A stretch of DNA of 64,000 nt from NCBI GenBank assembly GCA_905233685.1, contig CAJOEZ010000023.1:40984-104983 (forward strand), given 5' to 3'. Positions within the stretch are counted from its first letter, which is position 1; each line of letters opens with the position of its first letter. The notes beneath the pieces were generated by a model. That model did no database searches and had not been told where the DNA came from. It saw only the letters and a list, made by a program, of their open reading frames with translations. Shown in pieces: positions 36,595-44,613 of this stretch. A program made the position numbers and the translations under genes. The DNA comes from an uncultured Bacteroidales bacterium (GTDB taxonomy: Bacteria > Bacteroidota > Bacteroidia > Bacteroidales > F082).

Positions 36595-36595
36595 C

Positions 36596-37270
36596 ATGAA
36601 CACCAAAGAAGCGTTTGAAGACCCACGCATCGTGATGCTGGAAGAAATCATCTTGGATGAGTACGAGCACGGGAAACAAGTCGAAGAGGAAAGCATCATC
36701 AAGAATGCGCTGCACCATCGGTGGATGATACTGCGTGAGCTGATGCAGTACGATGAGGAAAGCAAAAGGCTACTGTCGGATTTCAACGACAGGATAAAGG
36801 CAGCAGCCACTGCCCTCTTCAACAAGACGAAGGGTATCTACGAAGGTATGATGAAACTTTATGACGGCATCGGTGACCTTGAAGTTGAAGGGAAATTGAA
36901 GTTAGGTTATACCTACCCTACGGCGCATCCCGTCCAGACCGAGCGGGCGGAAACGATGTGGGAAGTGATGACCCAAGGCGGCTACGACCAGTTGTATTCC
37001 ACAGACGGCTGCTCATGGAGCCTGAGATGGGACCAAAACGGAATCATGTCAGCGCACGAAAGCCTTGAAGCATGGCTCGGCATGGCCGACGAAAACGACA
37101 ACTGGAACGAGGGCTTGGATTACGAATGGTCGAAAGACATGCACCTTGTCTATCCTTTCCACAACCTCTATGACAACCGATATTTCAGCCTCTATGACCT
37201 CGTTTATGTGAGCGAGTTTGAGTTTGAGATTTGTATTCGGTTGGATGGAGGGCTTGATTTGCCTGAATAA
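36596..37270 (+). CDS. Hypothetical protein, 224 aa (island gene 3)
   Basis: No signal peptide. The N-terminal 90 residues are highly charged and helical (MLEEIILDEYEHGKQVEEESIIKNAL). The second part is Trp/Tyr/Asp-rich (CSWSLRWDQNGIMSAHESLEAWLG; YDYEWSKDM-like; VYPFHNLYDNRYFSLYDL). No family is recognised. It starts 1 nt after the previous stop and is probably translationally linked to it. The next gene has its own promoter. Confidence 0.55.
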   Translation: MNTKEAFEDPRIVMLEEIILDEYEHGKQVEEESIIKNALHHRWMILRELMQYDEESKRLLSDFNDRIKAAATALFNKTKGIYEGMMKLYDGIGDLEVEGKLKLGYTYPTAHPVQTERAETMWEVMTQGGYDQLYSTDGCSWSLRWDQNGIMSAHESLEAWLGMADENDNWNEGLDYEWSKDMHLVYPFHNLYDNRYFSLYDLVYVSEFEFEICIRLDGGLDLPE

Positions 37271-37299
37271 AAAATCTTTGCGGCGAGCTTGTGTTTGAA

Positions 37300-37315
37300 A
37301 AACCATTATATTTGC
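37300..37315 (+). promoter_or_regulatory. Island promoter of AAACC-TTAT-TTTGC type, copy 1
   Basis: AAACCATTATATTTGC containing the -7 box TATATTTG (37307-37314). Near-identical sequence is at 38418-38433 and 42338-42353. An ATCTTTG-GCGA block upstream (37274-37286) is also shared with the WYL-gene promoter. Confidence 0.6.
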
Positions 37316-37393
37316 AGGGATTTAGGTAAAAAACTAATACAAGAAACAATCTCTAACACGAAAAAACAGTCAAAATAACTAAATTGAATTACA

Positions 37394-38386
37394 ATGAGTT
37401 ACGAAAAATACCAAGATAATAGTCCTGATGTTATTATCTCTGAAGACAAAGAGACTTTTATTCATTGCCCAAATAGCATTAGTGGAGATTTCGATTTGCC
37501 AAGTGAAATCATTCACATTGATGATTTCGCGTTCAAAGGTTGCGACCAATTAGAATCCATCGAATTACCATATAACCTATTAAGCATTGGAGAAGAGGCT
37601 TTTGCTGATTGCAGAAAACTTGAAGAAATAGTTATTCCCAAAGGCACTGTATCAATTGGAAATGCCGCTTTTATGAATTGCCATCGCCTCCACTCCCTTC
37701 AAGTTCCCACAAGTGTAAAAAGCATTGGAAATGACGCATTTCTTGGTTGCTGTGGATTAACTGAAATCGAATTTACAAGCGATGATATTTCCATAGGGGA
37801 AAATGTTTTTGGCTCTTGTACAGATTTATTGGAAATCTTCATTCCTGAAGGTAGCACTATAGAATTTGAAAAGAAACTACCAAGCTACAAAGAGCTTTTC
37901 ATCGAAACAACCTATTCTGACCCATTGGCAATATATGATTACAAAGAACCTGACGAAAGCTATTGCTCGGACAATGGAGAGTTTTTCTTACATTGTTCAA
38001 GGGATGCCCGTCGTAAAAATATTCCAGATGGAGTGAAAGAGATTGGTCGTGAGGCCTTTTCTGATTGTAAATACCTTAAATCCGTGTCTATACCAAAGAA
38101 CGTTGAAGTCATTCACGAAAAAGCTTTTGCTAAATGCATTGCACTAACCAAGATTGTCATTCCTGAAGGTGTTTCGATTATAAAGTATGGGGCATTTGGA
38201 GGATGCAGCAACCTCATTAGCATATCTCTACCAGAGAGCCTTACTGTTGTTGAGGGTAACGCCTTTACATATTGCAATAGTTTAAAAGAAATCATTATCC
38301 CTTCTGGCACAAGAGAGAAGTTTGAGGAACTATTGCCGAAGCATCTGCATGACAAACTGGAGGAAATACGCAATAGCAACGGATGA
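37394..38386 (+). CDS. BspA-like LRR_5 protein, cytoplasmic, 330 aa
   Basis: No signal peptide. Two blocks of LRR_5 repeats (FKGCDQLESIELPYNLLSIG, FADCRKLEEIVIPKGTVSIG and so on), each closed by a cap of the form IPxGTxxxFExxLP (IPEGSTIEFEKKLPSY mid-protein, IPSGTREKFEELLPKH at the end). BspA-type proteins are usually secreted adhesins; here the absence of a signal suggests an intracellular binding protein. The C-terminal cap is shared with the other two LRR proteins of this island. Confidence 0.8.
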   Translation: MSYEKYQDNSPDVIISEDKETFIHCPNSISGDFDLPSEIIHIDDFAFKGCDQLESIELPYNLLSIGEEAFADCRKLEEIVIPKGTVSIGNAAFMNCHRLHSLQVPTSVKSIGNDAFLGCCGLTEIEFTSDDISIGENVFGSCTDLLEIFIPEGSTIEFEKKLPSYKELFIETTYSDPLAIYDYKEPDESYCSDNGEFFLHCSRDARRKNIPDGVKEIGREAFSDCKYLKSVSIPKNVEVIHEKAFAKCIALTKIVIPEGVSIIKYGAFGGCSNLISISLPESLTVVEGNAFTYCNSLKEIIIPSGTREKFEELLPKHLHDKLEEIRNSNG

Positions 38387-38417
38387 AAAATCGCGTTGCA
38401 GCAAAAATCATTTCTAA

Positions 38418-38433
38418 AAACCTTTATCTTTGC
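38418..38433 (+). promoter_or_regulatory. Island promoter of AAACC-TTAT-TTTGC type, copy 2
   Basis: AAACCTTTATCTTTGC with -7 box TATCTTTG (38425-38432), 25 nt before the second LRR gene. Confidence 0.6.
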
Positions 38434-38456
38434 ATCAAATCTATATAAAATTGAAT

Positions 38457-39008
38457 ATGAACACTGAAGAAAAACTTGAACCCAAAGGGTTGGCAGACAT
38501 CTGCGAAAAATTAGATGATCTAACATTAGCTATTGACAACATTGACCTCTATGGCGCAATTTACGGCATCGTATCAATGCTGAAACCCATTGCTCACGCA
38601 AACTCTCAAAATCTCATACCCGACGGCATCACCTACATTGGCGATTATGCTTTTGCAAAAGATGGCCCAGACGATTATGGCAGCATTAAGTATTTCATCA
38701 TTCCCAAAAGTGTCAAACATATTGGAATAAAGGCTTTTGCCAATAAGGGCACTGATAGCATCGAAGTTGACCCGGACAATGAACATTACAGTTCAATAGA
38801 CGGTGTGTTGTTCAACAAAGATGGTACTGAACTATTGCAATATCCTCTTGGCAGACAAGATGTCTCCTATGTGCTTCCTGATAGCGTAGTCAAAATTGCA
38901 GACTCTGCTTTCCACAATTGTAAAAAGCGTTTACAAATCATTATTCCTAAAGGGACAAAAGAAAGATTTGAAAAGGCGGTACCTTCTTATTTCGAACTGA
39001 TTGAATAA
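38457..39008 (+). CDS. BspA-like LRR_5 protein, short, 183 aa
   Basis: Start at ATG 38457, just after the promoter. It has no signal peptide. LRR_5 units are GITYIGDYAFAKDG, SVKHIGIKAFANKG and SVVKIADSAFHNC, with a DPDNEHYSSIDGVLFNKDGTELLQYP insert typical of BspA repeats, then the cap IPKGTKERFEKAVPSYFELIE. It is followed closely by the 94-aa gene. A cytoplasmic ligand- or partner-binding role is inferred. Confidence 0.8.
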   Translation: MNTEEKLEPKGLADICEKLDDLTLAIDNIDLYGAIYGIVSMLKPIAHANSQNLIPDGITYIGDYAFAKDGPDDYGSIKYFIIPKSVKHIGIKAFANKGTDSIEVDPDNEHYSSIDGVLFNKDGTELLQYPLGRQDVSYVLPDSVVKIADSAFHNCKKRLQIIIPKGTKERFEKAVPSYFELIE

Positions 39009-39039
39009 GAATAGACTTATAAAACTAAAACATAGAAAA

Positions 39040-39324
39040 ATGAGCATGCAAAACACACTTAAAATCTACGAAAAGAAAAGCGGCTACCGTTTCTTTTTCA
39101 TCAGGAAAGAACTTCAGCCTATGTTTGACAACCTTGGGGCATTTACATTGAGATGCTCTGATGGTACACACTACAGCAACCTTAATGTCACCAAATCAGG
39201 TAAAGTCCAAAGGTACTTTATTTTTGCAAGTGAGTTTTTTAATAAACATCCTAGACTGCAAAAACACGATGAAATTCCCTTTTCGGTTGACAAGGCTAAG
39301 GGATGTGTAAGAATTACAATTTAA
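39040..39324 (+). CDS. Hypothetical protein, 94 aa (island gene 6)
   Basis: Start at ATG 39040 (MSMQNTLKIYEKKSG), because an upstream frame overlaps the LRR gene. A beta-rich, basic, small protein with TLRCSDGTHYSNLNVTKSGKVQRYFIFASEFF. No signal. It could be a small DNA- or partner-binding subunit. No family is recognised. Confidence 0.5.
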   Translation: MSMQNTLKIYEKKSGYRFFFIRKELQPMFDNLGAFTLRCSDGTHYSNLNVTKSGKVQRYFIFASEFFNKHPRLQKHDEIPFSVDKAKGCVRITI

Positions 39325-39357
39325 TCCGTCCAGGACCTATTAAAAAAACATCAAACT

Positions 39358-39804
39358 ATGAGACTATTTGATTCATCCCAAATCAATCAGCTTATATTAG
39401 CTGCTTTAAAGGAATCTCCTCTTAAGCAGGCAGACATTGTAGAAAAAATATCGGTTCAACTTGAATTGACACAAGAAGAGCGTGAGGAAAAAGAAATTTA
39501 CTCCAATATGGGAATTTTCTATCACAAAATCGCAGGACAAATACAATCCTTGAAACGTTCGGGGCTTATTATCCATGATGACGAAACAAAAGCATGGAAA
39601 ATCCTTGATATTGGCAAAACAGAACTTTCAAACTTTGACAGAGTAATAGATAACAATTCCAATGATGAAATTAGAGGGATTATTTTAATACCTAATAGCA
39701 ATAATAAAGATAAAACACAAACCATCAAAGACGCTTTGGAAGGGGCAAGAAAAGATTTAAACATTATGCTCAAATTCTTCTCTTTAACAATCTCTTTTAC
39801 ATAA
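39358..39804 (+). CDS. Mrr_N-like winged-helix protein, 148 aa
   Basis: Residues 1-80 have the helix-turn-helix layout of the Mrr N-terminal domain: ILAALKESPLKQADIVEKIS...NMGIFYHKIAGQIQSLKRSGLIIHDDETKAWKILDIGK. The nuclease domain of Mrr is absent; the remaining 65 residues are charged and end with a short hydrophobic tail. It is either a stand-alone DNA-binding protein or a truncated Mrr relative. Same direction as neighbours. The gap to the AAA gene is 149 nt with an operator-like dyad. Confidence 0.6.
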   Translation: MRLFDSSQINQLILAALKESPLKQADIVEKISVQLELTQEEREEKEIYSNMGIFYHKIAGQIQSLKRSGLIIHDDETKAWKILDIGKTELSNFDRVIDNNSNDEIRGIILIPNSNNKDKTQTIKDALEGARKDLNIMLKFFSLTISFT

Positions 39805-39886
39805 AGTTTAAATATAGTGATATAACCCACCAAAAGTTGATATTGTTTTTCATCACATTACCCAACCATTTACAATAAAGCCCGCC

Positions 39887-39926
39887 AACTCTGCCTAAAT
39901 TTGGCAGAGTTTTGTTTTTGTTTTGC
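39887..39926 (+). promoter_or_regulatory. Operator-like dyad and promoter of the AAA gene (second GGCAGAGT motif)
   Basis: Perfect 9-bp inverted repeat AACTCTGCC (39887-39895), 7 nt, GGCAGAGTT (39903-39911), followed after 7 nt from GGCAGAGT by TTGTTTTGC (39918-39926). This repeats the motif and spacing seen at 34832-34855. A regulator, perhaps the WYL protein, may bind here. Confidence 0.55.
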
Positions 39927-39953
39927 CGACGGAAACGACAAAACAAAAGCATC

Positions 39954-41585
39954 ATGAAAGAAAAATCAACCGCATTGCTCGACATCGAAAAGATTGTCAA
40001 AGCATCAGAAGACTCCCAAATGAAAGGCCAATTCATGGCAAAAAACACCAAACCGCTTGAAAGGCTTGCCAACAAATTGGGAATCAGCAAGGAACAGGCC
40101 ACTTTGTTTGCCATCATCGCCTACTCGTCATATTGCTCCACCTGTTCCCTTTCTGACATCAAACGCCACCTTGACTGCAAAGACCTCGACATGCTCAGGC
40201 TTGCCCCCGACCTCAAAGCACTTCTTCAAGCAAGGCTCATACGGAGCAATGGAAAAAGAGGATTGTATAGCGAAGAAAGTTACTACGTGCCAGAATACAT
40301 CCTAAATTGCTTGTTGAACGATACGGAGATTGAGAAACAAGAAATCGGCAACCTCAACTTTGAAACATTCATTCAGCAATTAGACTCGATATTCAAGGAA
40401 AAGAACGAGAAGGAAACCTCTTTTGAGTGTTTCGTCTATGATGTCCGTGAACTCATAACGGCCAACCAACAATTGGATTTTGCCACAAAACTTGACAGAC
40501 TGAACTATAACGACAAAGAACTTGTCTTTCTACTGAAATTCTGCCTCAGCACACTCATCGACAGGGAAGAAAAACTTGAGTTCCGTGATTTTGACGACCT
40601 TTTCGACAACGAGCGACAAGCAAAGGCGGAGTTCAACCAACTACGCAACGGCCAGCATCGGCTCATTAAGGACAAGTTGGTGGAGCCAGCAGGCCATGAG
40701 CTTTTTTGCGGTGACACTTTCCGCCTGACCGAACACGCCAAGGGAACTTTGCTGCCCAAGAATTGCCTCAAACAGGCACCTGTTGACCTTGATGAACTCA
40801 CACTGGCTGCAAGTATTACTGAAAAACGGCTGTACTATAATGCGAATGAAAAAGACAAAATTGAACGGCTGAAATGCCTGCTGCAACCGACATTATTCAG
40901 CGACATCAGGCTCCGAATGAAACAACAAGGAATGCGCAGCGGCTTTGCTTGCCTCCTGTATGGCGCACCTGGCACGGGAAAGACTGAAACCGTGCTGCAA
41001 ATTGCCCGCGCCACGGGTCGAAACATCATGCAAGTCAACCTTTCGGAGATGCGCAGCAAGTGGGTGGGCGAAAGCGAGAAAAGGGTGAAGGCCGTCTTCG
41101 ACCGTTACCGCAATTTCGTGGAGTATTGCGACAAGGAACCCATCCTGCTTTTCAATGAGGCTGACGGCATCATTGCGAAACGTTCCACCAACGCCGTCCA
41201 AGCCGTTGACCAAATGGAAAACACCCTGCAAAACATCATCCTGCAAGAGATGGAAACTCTGGACGGCATTATGATGGCCACCACCAACCTCACGGAAAAC
41301 ATGGACTCGGCCTTCGAGCGGCGTTTCCTCTACAAAATCAATTTCCACAAACCGGACCATGCCACACGCCTCCAAATCTGGCAAAGCATGATGCCCAACC
41401 TTCCTGAAAGCGATGTGGCCATCCTTGCTGAACGTTACGACTTCAGCGGCGGTCAAATGGAAAACATCACAAGAAAAGCAACCGTCGAGCATATCCTGAC
41501 AGGCCAAACGCCGAGCCTTGAAACGCTCATCAGCCTTTGCGAAGAAGAAAACATCGTTGAAAACAGACCGAGGATTGGGTTTTAG
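39954..41585 (+). CDS. AAA+ ATPase with Asn in Walker B (island gene 8)
   Basis: 543 aa from ATG 39954. The N-terminal 300 residues are helical (partner-binding, unlike known domains). The AAA+ module has Walker A GAPGTGKT (about 337-344), a pore-like SEMRSKWVGESEKRVKAVF segment as in FtsH/spastin-type ATPases, ILLFNEADG as Walker B (the usual Asp is Asn), sensor-1 ATTNLTENMD and FERRFLYKI as Arg finger. The Asn keeps the adjacent Glu, so it may hydrolyse slowly or serve as a scaffold. Probably a cytoplasmic remodelling ATPase working with the LRR proteins. Confidence 0.85.
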   Translation: MKEKSTALLDIEKIVKASEDSQMKGQFMAKNTKPLERLANKLGISKEQATLFAIIAYSSYCSTCSLSDIKRHLDCKDLDMLRLAPDLKALLQARLIRSNGKRGLYSEESYYVPEYILNCLLNDTEIEKQEIGNLNFETFIQQLDSIFKEKNEKETSFECFVYDVRELITANQQLDFATKLDRLNYNDKELVFLLKFCLSTLIDREEKLEFRDFDDLFDNERQAKAEFNQLRNGQHRLIKDKLVEPAGHELFCGDTFRLTEHAKGTLLPKNCLKQAPVDLDELTLAASITEKRLYYNANEKDKIERLKCLLQPTLFSDIRLRMKQQGMRSGFACLLYGAPGTGKTETVLQIARATGRNIMQVNLSEMRSKWVGESEKRVKAVFDRYRNFVEYCDKEPILLFNEADGIIAKRSTNAVQAVDQMENTLQNIILQEMETLDGIMMATTNLTENMDSAFERRFLYKINFHKPDHATRLQIWQSMMPNLPESDVAILAERYDFSGGQMENITRKATVEHILTGQTPSLETLISLCEEENIVENRPRIGF

Positions 41586-41605
41586 TTCACAAAAACAGCA
41601 ACAAC

Positions 41606-42319
41606 ATGAAAGAAGGAAAACAAAAACACACCCTACAAATACCGTCAGGCATCACAGACATTGGCGACTTTGCGTTCAGGCATGAAATCTTTGACGGTAT
41701 CAAGTCAATCGTGCTGCCCCACAGCGTTGAATATATTGGCGAAAGTGCGTTTGAAAACGCGAACAATGTAAAGTATATCGTCCTTTCGGGCAGTATCAAG
41801 CGGATTGGCATAAACGCCTTTGCGCGGTGCAAGCAATTAGACTCGATGGCTTTCAGGTCGGGGCCGCCGTATTGCCTCAACTATCTGACCCAAAACGGTG
41901 TGCTGTTTGAAAGGAACTACGACCGCTTTGGCAAAAGTCACGGCTACACCTTGTTCCAATACCCATGTGGTAGAGCCAACAAGGAATACACGATACCTGT
42001 AGTGGTGGATGATGGCGTGTCTGATGGCGGCGTGGAAGTCACGGAAATAGGCGAAAACGCCTTCATGGAGAGCCAATATTTGGAAGCGGTCTACTTCACT
42101 GCCTATCCTGGCACGAAGATGAAGATTGGCAGATGTGCTTTTGCCTGGTGCAGTAAGTTGGACACGGTAAGGCTTTCCAAAAATATCTCAAAGATTGACC
42201 CTACAGCATTTGAGGGTTGCCGAGCCTTGAAAAGGATACTCATTCCCAAGGGGACGAGGAAAAAGTTTGAAACACTGTTTCCACTCAAACAGACGTGGGA
42301 GCTGCTGATGGAAGAATAA
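41606..42319 (+). CDS. BspA-like LRR_5 protein, 237 aa
   Basis: 20 nt after the AAA gene, so co-transcribed with it. No signal peptide. The repeats are GITDIGDFAFRHEIF, SVEYIGESAFENANN, SIKRIGINAFARCKQL and AFAWCSKLDTVRLSKNISKIDPTAFEGCRAL, with a BspA-style insert GVLFERNYDRFGKSHGYTLFQYPCGRA. It ends in the cap IPKGTRKKFETLFPLKQTWELL, shared with the two LRR genes upstream. Confidence 0.82.
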   Translation: MKEGKQKHTLQIPSGITDIGDFAFRHEIFDGIKSIVLPHSVEYIGESAFENANNVKYIVLSGSIKRIGINAFARCKQLDSMAFRSGPPYCLNYLTQNGVLFERNYDRFGKSHGYTLFQYPCGRANKEYTIPVVVDDGVSDGGVEVTEIGENAFMESQYLEAVYFTAYPGTKMKIGRCAFAWCSKLDTVRLSKNISKIDPTAFEGCRALKRILIPKGTRKKFETLFPLKQTWELLMEE

Positions 42320-42321
42320 TC

Positions 42322-42353
42322 TTTGGGCGATTGCATAAAACCATTATCTTTGC
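42322..42353 (+). promoter_or_regulatory. Promoter of the WYL gene (AAACC-TTAT-TTTGC type, copy 3)
   Basis: TTTG (42322-42325), 19 nt, TATCTTTG (42345-42352), the best -33/-7 pair in the island. AAACCATTATCTTTGC (42338-42353) matches copies 1 and 2. The ATG follows after 9 nt, so the leader is nearly absent. Confidence 0.75.
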
Positions 42354-42361
42354 GAGCAAAT

Positions 42362-43270
42362 ATGAAGCACCTTATGGACAAACTCATCAAATGCATCTGG
42401 ATTGCCAACACCATCGCCGACAGGCGGGATGCAGGCATCACGCTGAAGGAACTCAACGACCGCTGGACGCGAGACGAAGACAACGACCCCATTCCCGAAA
42501 GGTCATTCCACAACTACCGCCAACACATTGCCGACGTGTTCGGCATCGACATTGAGTGCGACAAAAGCCGCAATGCCTACTACATCCCCCAAGGCGAGCG
42601 TGAAGAAATGCTGGGCAACGATTTGAAGATGTGGCTTCTGCATAGTTTCGCCATCAACAACAGGCTTTCGTCAGACCTCATTCTGCGCAAGCGAGTGCAA
42701 TTTGAGCGCATACCAGGCGGCATCGAGCATTTAGAACCGCTCATGGAAGCCTTGGAGAAAAGTCTTGAAATAGAAATGCAATACAGGCGGTACTATGGCA
42801 CAGACGACATCAAACATTACCGCTGCAAGCCGCTCGCGCTTAAACTGTTTAAGCAACGGTGGTATCTGATAGCCCTCAACGAAAAGGAAGAGATTCGTTG
42901 TTATGCCTTAGACCGCATTGACACGCTCAGCCTCACAGAGGCCACTTTCAAAGCTCCAGAGGATTTTGACTTGCAGAAGCATTTCCAAGACGCTTTCGGC
43001 ATCTATGTGGAACCAGAGCTAAAAGCAGAAGAAATCCTCGTCAAGGCCGACAAAGACCAAAGCAATTTCCTGAAAGGTTTGCCTTTGCACCACAGCCAAT
43101 GCATCATCGAAGAAACCGATGATTATACCATCTTCTCATGGCGGCTGAAACCTTCCTACGACTTCATCCAGCAACTGCTTACGATGAATGCGCACATTGA
43201 GGTGCTGGAGCCGATTTCGTTGAGGGAGAAGATGAAAGGATTGCTGGAAGAGATGTTGGGGAAATATTAG
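42362..43270 (+). CDS. WYL-domain transcriptional regulator
   Basis: 302 aa from ATG 42362. N-terminal winged HTH (about 5-75, ITLKELNDRWTR...SFHNYRQHIADVFGI), then a WYL domain with YRCKPLALKLFKQRWYLIALNEKEEIRCYALDRI (W-Y-L at about 187-189) and a C-terminal WCX part ending in LEMLGKY. WYL proteins bind nucleic acids or ligands and control defence and stress islands. It is the last gene and probably regulates the promoters that share the AAACC motif. Confidence 0.85.
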   Translation: MKHLMDKLIKCIWIANTIADRRDAGITLKELNDRWTRDEDNDPIPERSFHNYRQHIADVFGIDIECDKSRNAYYIPQGEREEMLGNDLKMWLLHSFAINNRLSSDLILRKRVQFERIPGGIEHLEPLMEALEKSLEIEMQYRRYYGTDDIKHYRCKPLALKLFKQRWYLIALNEKEEIRCYALDRIDTLSLTEATFKAPEDFDLQKHFQDAFGIYVEPELKAEEILVKADKDQSNFLKGLPLHHSQCIIEETDDYTIFSWRLKPSYDFIQQLLTMNAHIEVLEPISLREKMKGLLEEMLGKY

Positions 43271-43431
43271 AAATTTTGTGCATACCACCCATTTAACTGG
43301 GGTATATACCACCATTTTTTCCCAACAAACCCACCATTAATAAGGACATCCCCGCCCAAAAATCGCCAAACATGGGGAGGTTGGGCAAGCGGTTTTTTTT
43401 GGAACTTTGCGGCATAATTAATACAGATTTT

Positions 43432-44604
43432 ATGAAATACATTCGTCACATTACCTCAGTTCTAATTATCGTCCTTATCGCTGTGCTTGCTGCGGGCACC
43501 ATCGTTGAGAAACTGCATGGCTCGGAGTTCGCGCTGGCCCATGTCTATGGCACTTGGTGGTTCGTGGGGCTGTGGGCATTGGTGGCCGGCCTCATGGTCT
43601 ATATGGCAGTGAAATGCCGCATGTGGAAACGGGTAGCGGTCTGCACCCTTCACACGTCCATTCTGCTGATTTTGGTCGGGGCACTGCTCACCATGCTCAC
43701 AGGACAGCACGGCCGCATGAAACTCGAACCCAACCGCCCCAACAGCCACTTTTTCATCAAAGACAAGGGCGAGATCACCAAAGAAGCCCTGCCTTTCAGC
43801 CTCACTTTGGACCGTTTCGAAATCGAGACCTACGAGGGCAGCAACAAGCCGAAAGATTATGTGAGTTACCTCCAACTCAGCGACGGCGAAACCCAAAAGG
43901 ATATCGTCATCTCCATGAACAACATCCTGAAACACAGGCATTACCGATTCTACCAAAGCGACTACGACGAGCAGGGCAACTCCGTCCTTGACATAGCCCG
44001 CGACCCATGGGGCATCGGCGTGACCTACGCGGGCTATGCGCTGCTTTTTTTCGCTTTGGCGGCCATGCTTGTTGAACGGCGCAAAGCCTTCCTTGCCGTC
44101 ACCATTTCGTGGGTGTCGGTACTTGTCGTTTTGACGGCATTATTACACATCCGCATGATGACAAGGCAACTGATGCCCGTGCTGCGCTCGCCCTTCTTCA
44201 GCATCCACATCTCGACCATCATCACAGCCTACGCTTTGCTGATTGGCATTGCAATAGTCGGCATCATTGCCTTAGTCAAGCCGAAAAACCGGCCTCGTTT
44301 GGAGCGGTTGAAAAGCCTCAGCACGGCGATGCTCTATCCTGCCGTGGCTTTGTTGGCCGCCGGCATTTTCATCGGCGCCATTTGGGCCAATGTCTCGTGG
44401 GGCAATTACTGGTCATGGGATCCAAAGGAGGTTTGGGCACTTATCACCTTGTTGATTTATGCCGCCCCCCTGCACGAAAAAGGCTGGAAAACCTTCCAGA
44501 AGCCTTTGTTTTTCCATATCTACTGTATCCTCGCCATCCTGAGTGTTGTCATCACCTATTTCGGTGTGAATTTGATTTTGGGCGGGGTTCACGCCTACAA
44601 TTGA
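43432..44604 (+). CDS. CcsBA-type cytochrome c assembly protein (short fused ResB/CcsA)
   Basis: 390 aa from ATG 43432. The first 140 residues have the ResB-like part (two TM segments and a periplasmic loop). The CcsA part follows, with the WWD haem-handling motif WANVSWGNYWSWDPKEVWALITLLIYAAPLH and conserved His in SIHISTIITAY, PLHEKGW and FHIYCILAILSVVITYFGVN. It moves and presents haem for c-type cytochromes in the inner membrane. Shorter than full CcsBA (over 500 aa). It probably serves the di-heme lipoprotein at 32475. It ends 9 nt before a convergent pseudogene. Confidence 0.85.
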   Translation: MKYIRHITSVLIIVLIAVLAAGTIVEKLHGSEFALAHVYGTWWFVGLWALVAGLMVYMAVKCRMWKRVAVCTLHTSILLILVGALLTMLTGQHGRMKLEPNRPNSHFFIKDKGEITKEALPFSLTLDRFEIETYEGSNKPKDYVSYLQLSDGETQKDIVISMNNILKHRHYRFYQSDYDEQGNSVLDIARDPWGIGVTYAGYALLFFALAAMLVERRKAFLAVTISWVSVLVVLTALLHIRMMTRQLMPVLRSPFFSIHISTIITAYALLIGIAIVGIIALVKPKNRPRLERLKSLSTAMLYPAVALLAAGIFIGAIWANVSWGNYWSWDPKEVWALITLLIYAAPLHEKGWKTFQKPLFFHIYCILAILSVVITYFGVNLILGGVHAYN

Positions 44605-44613
44605 TAGTTATAT

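Noticed and set aside
37394..42319. LRR_5 proteins as BspA-type surface adhesins
   Set aside because: None of the three has a signal peptide or a C-terminal sorting signal, so export is not supported.
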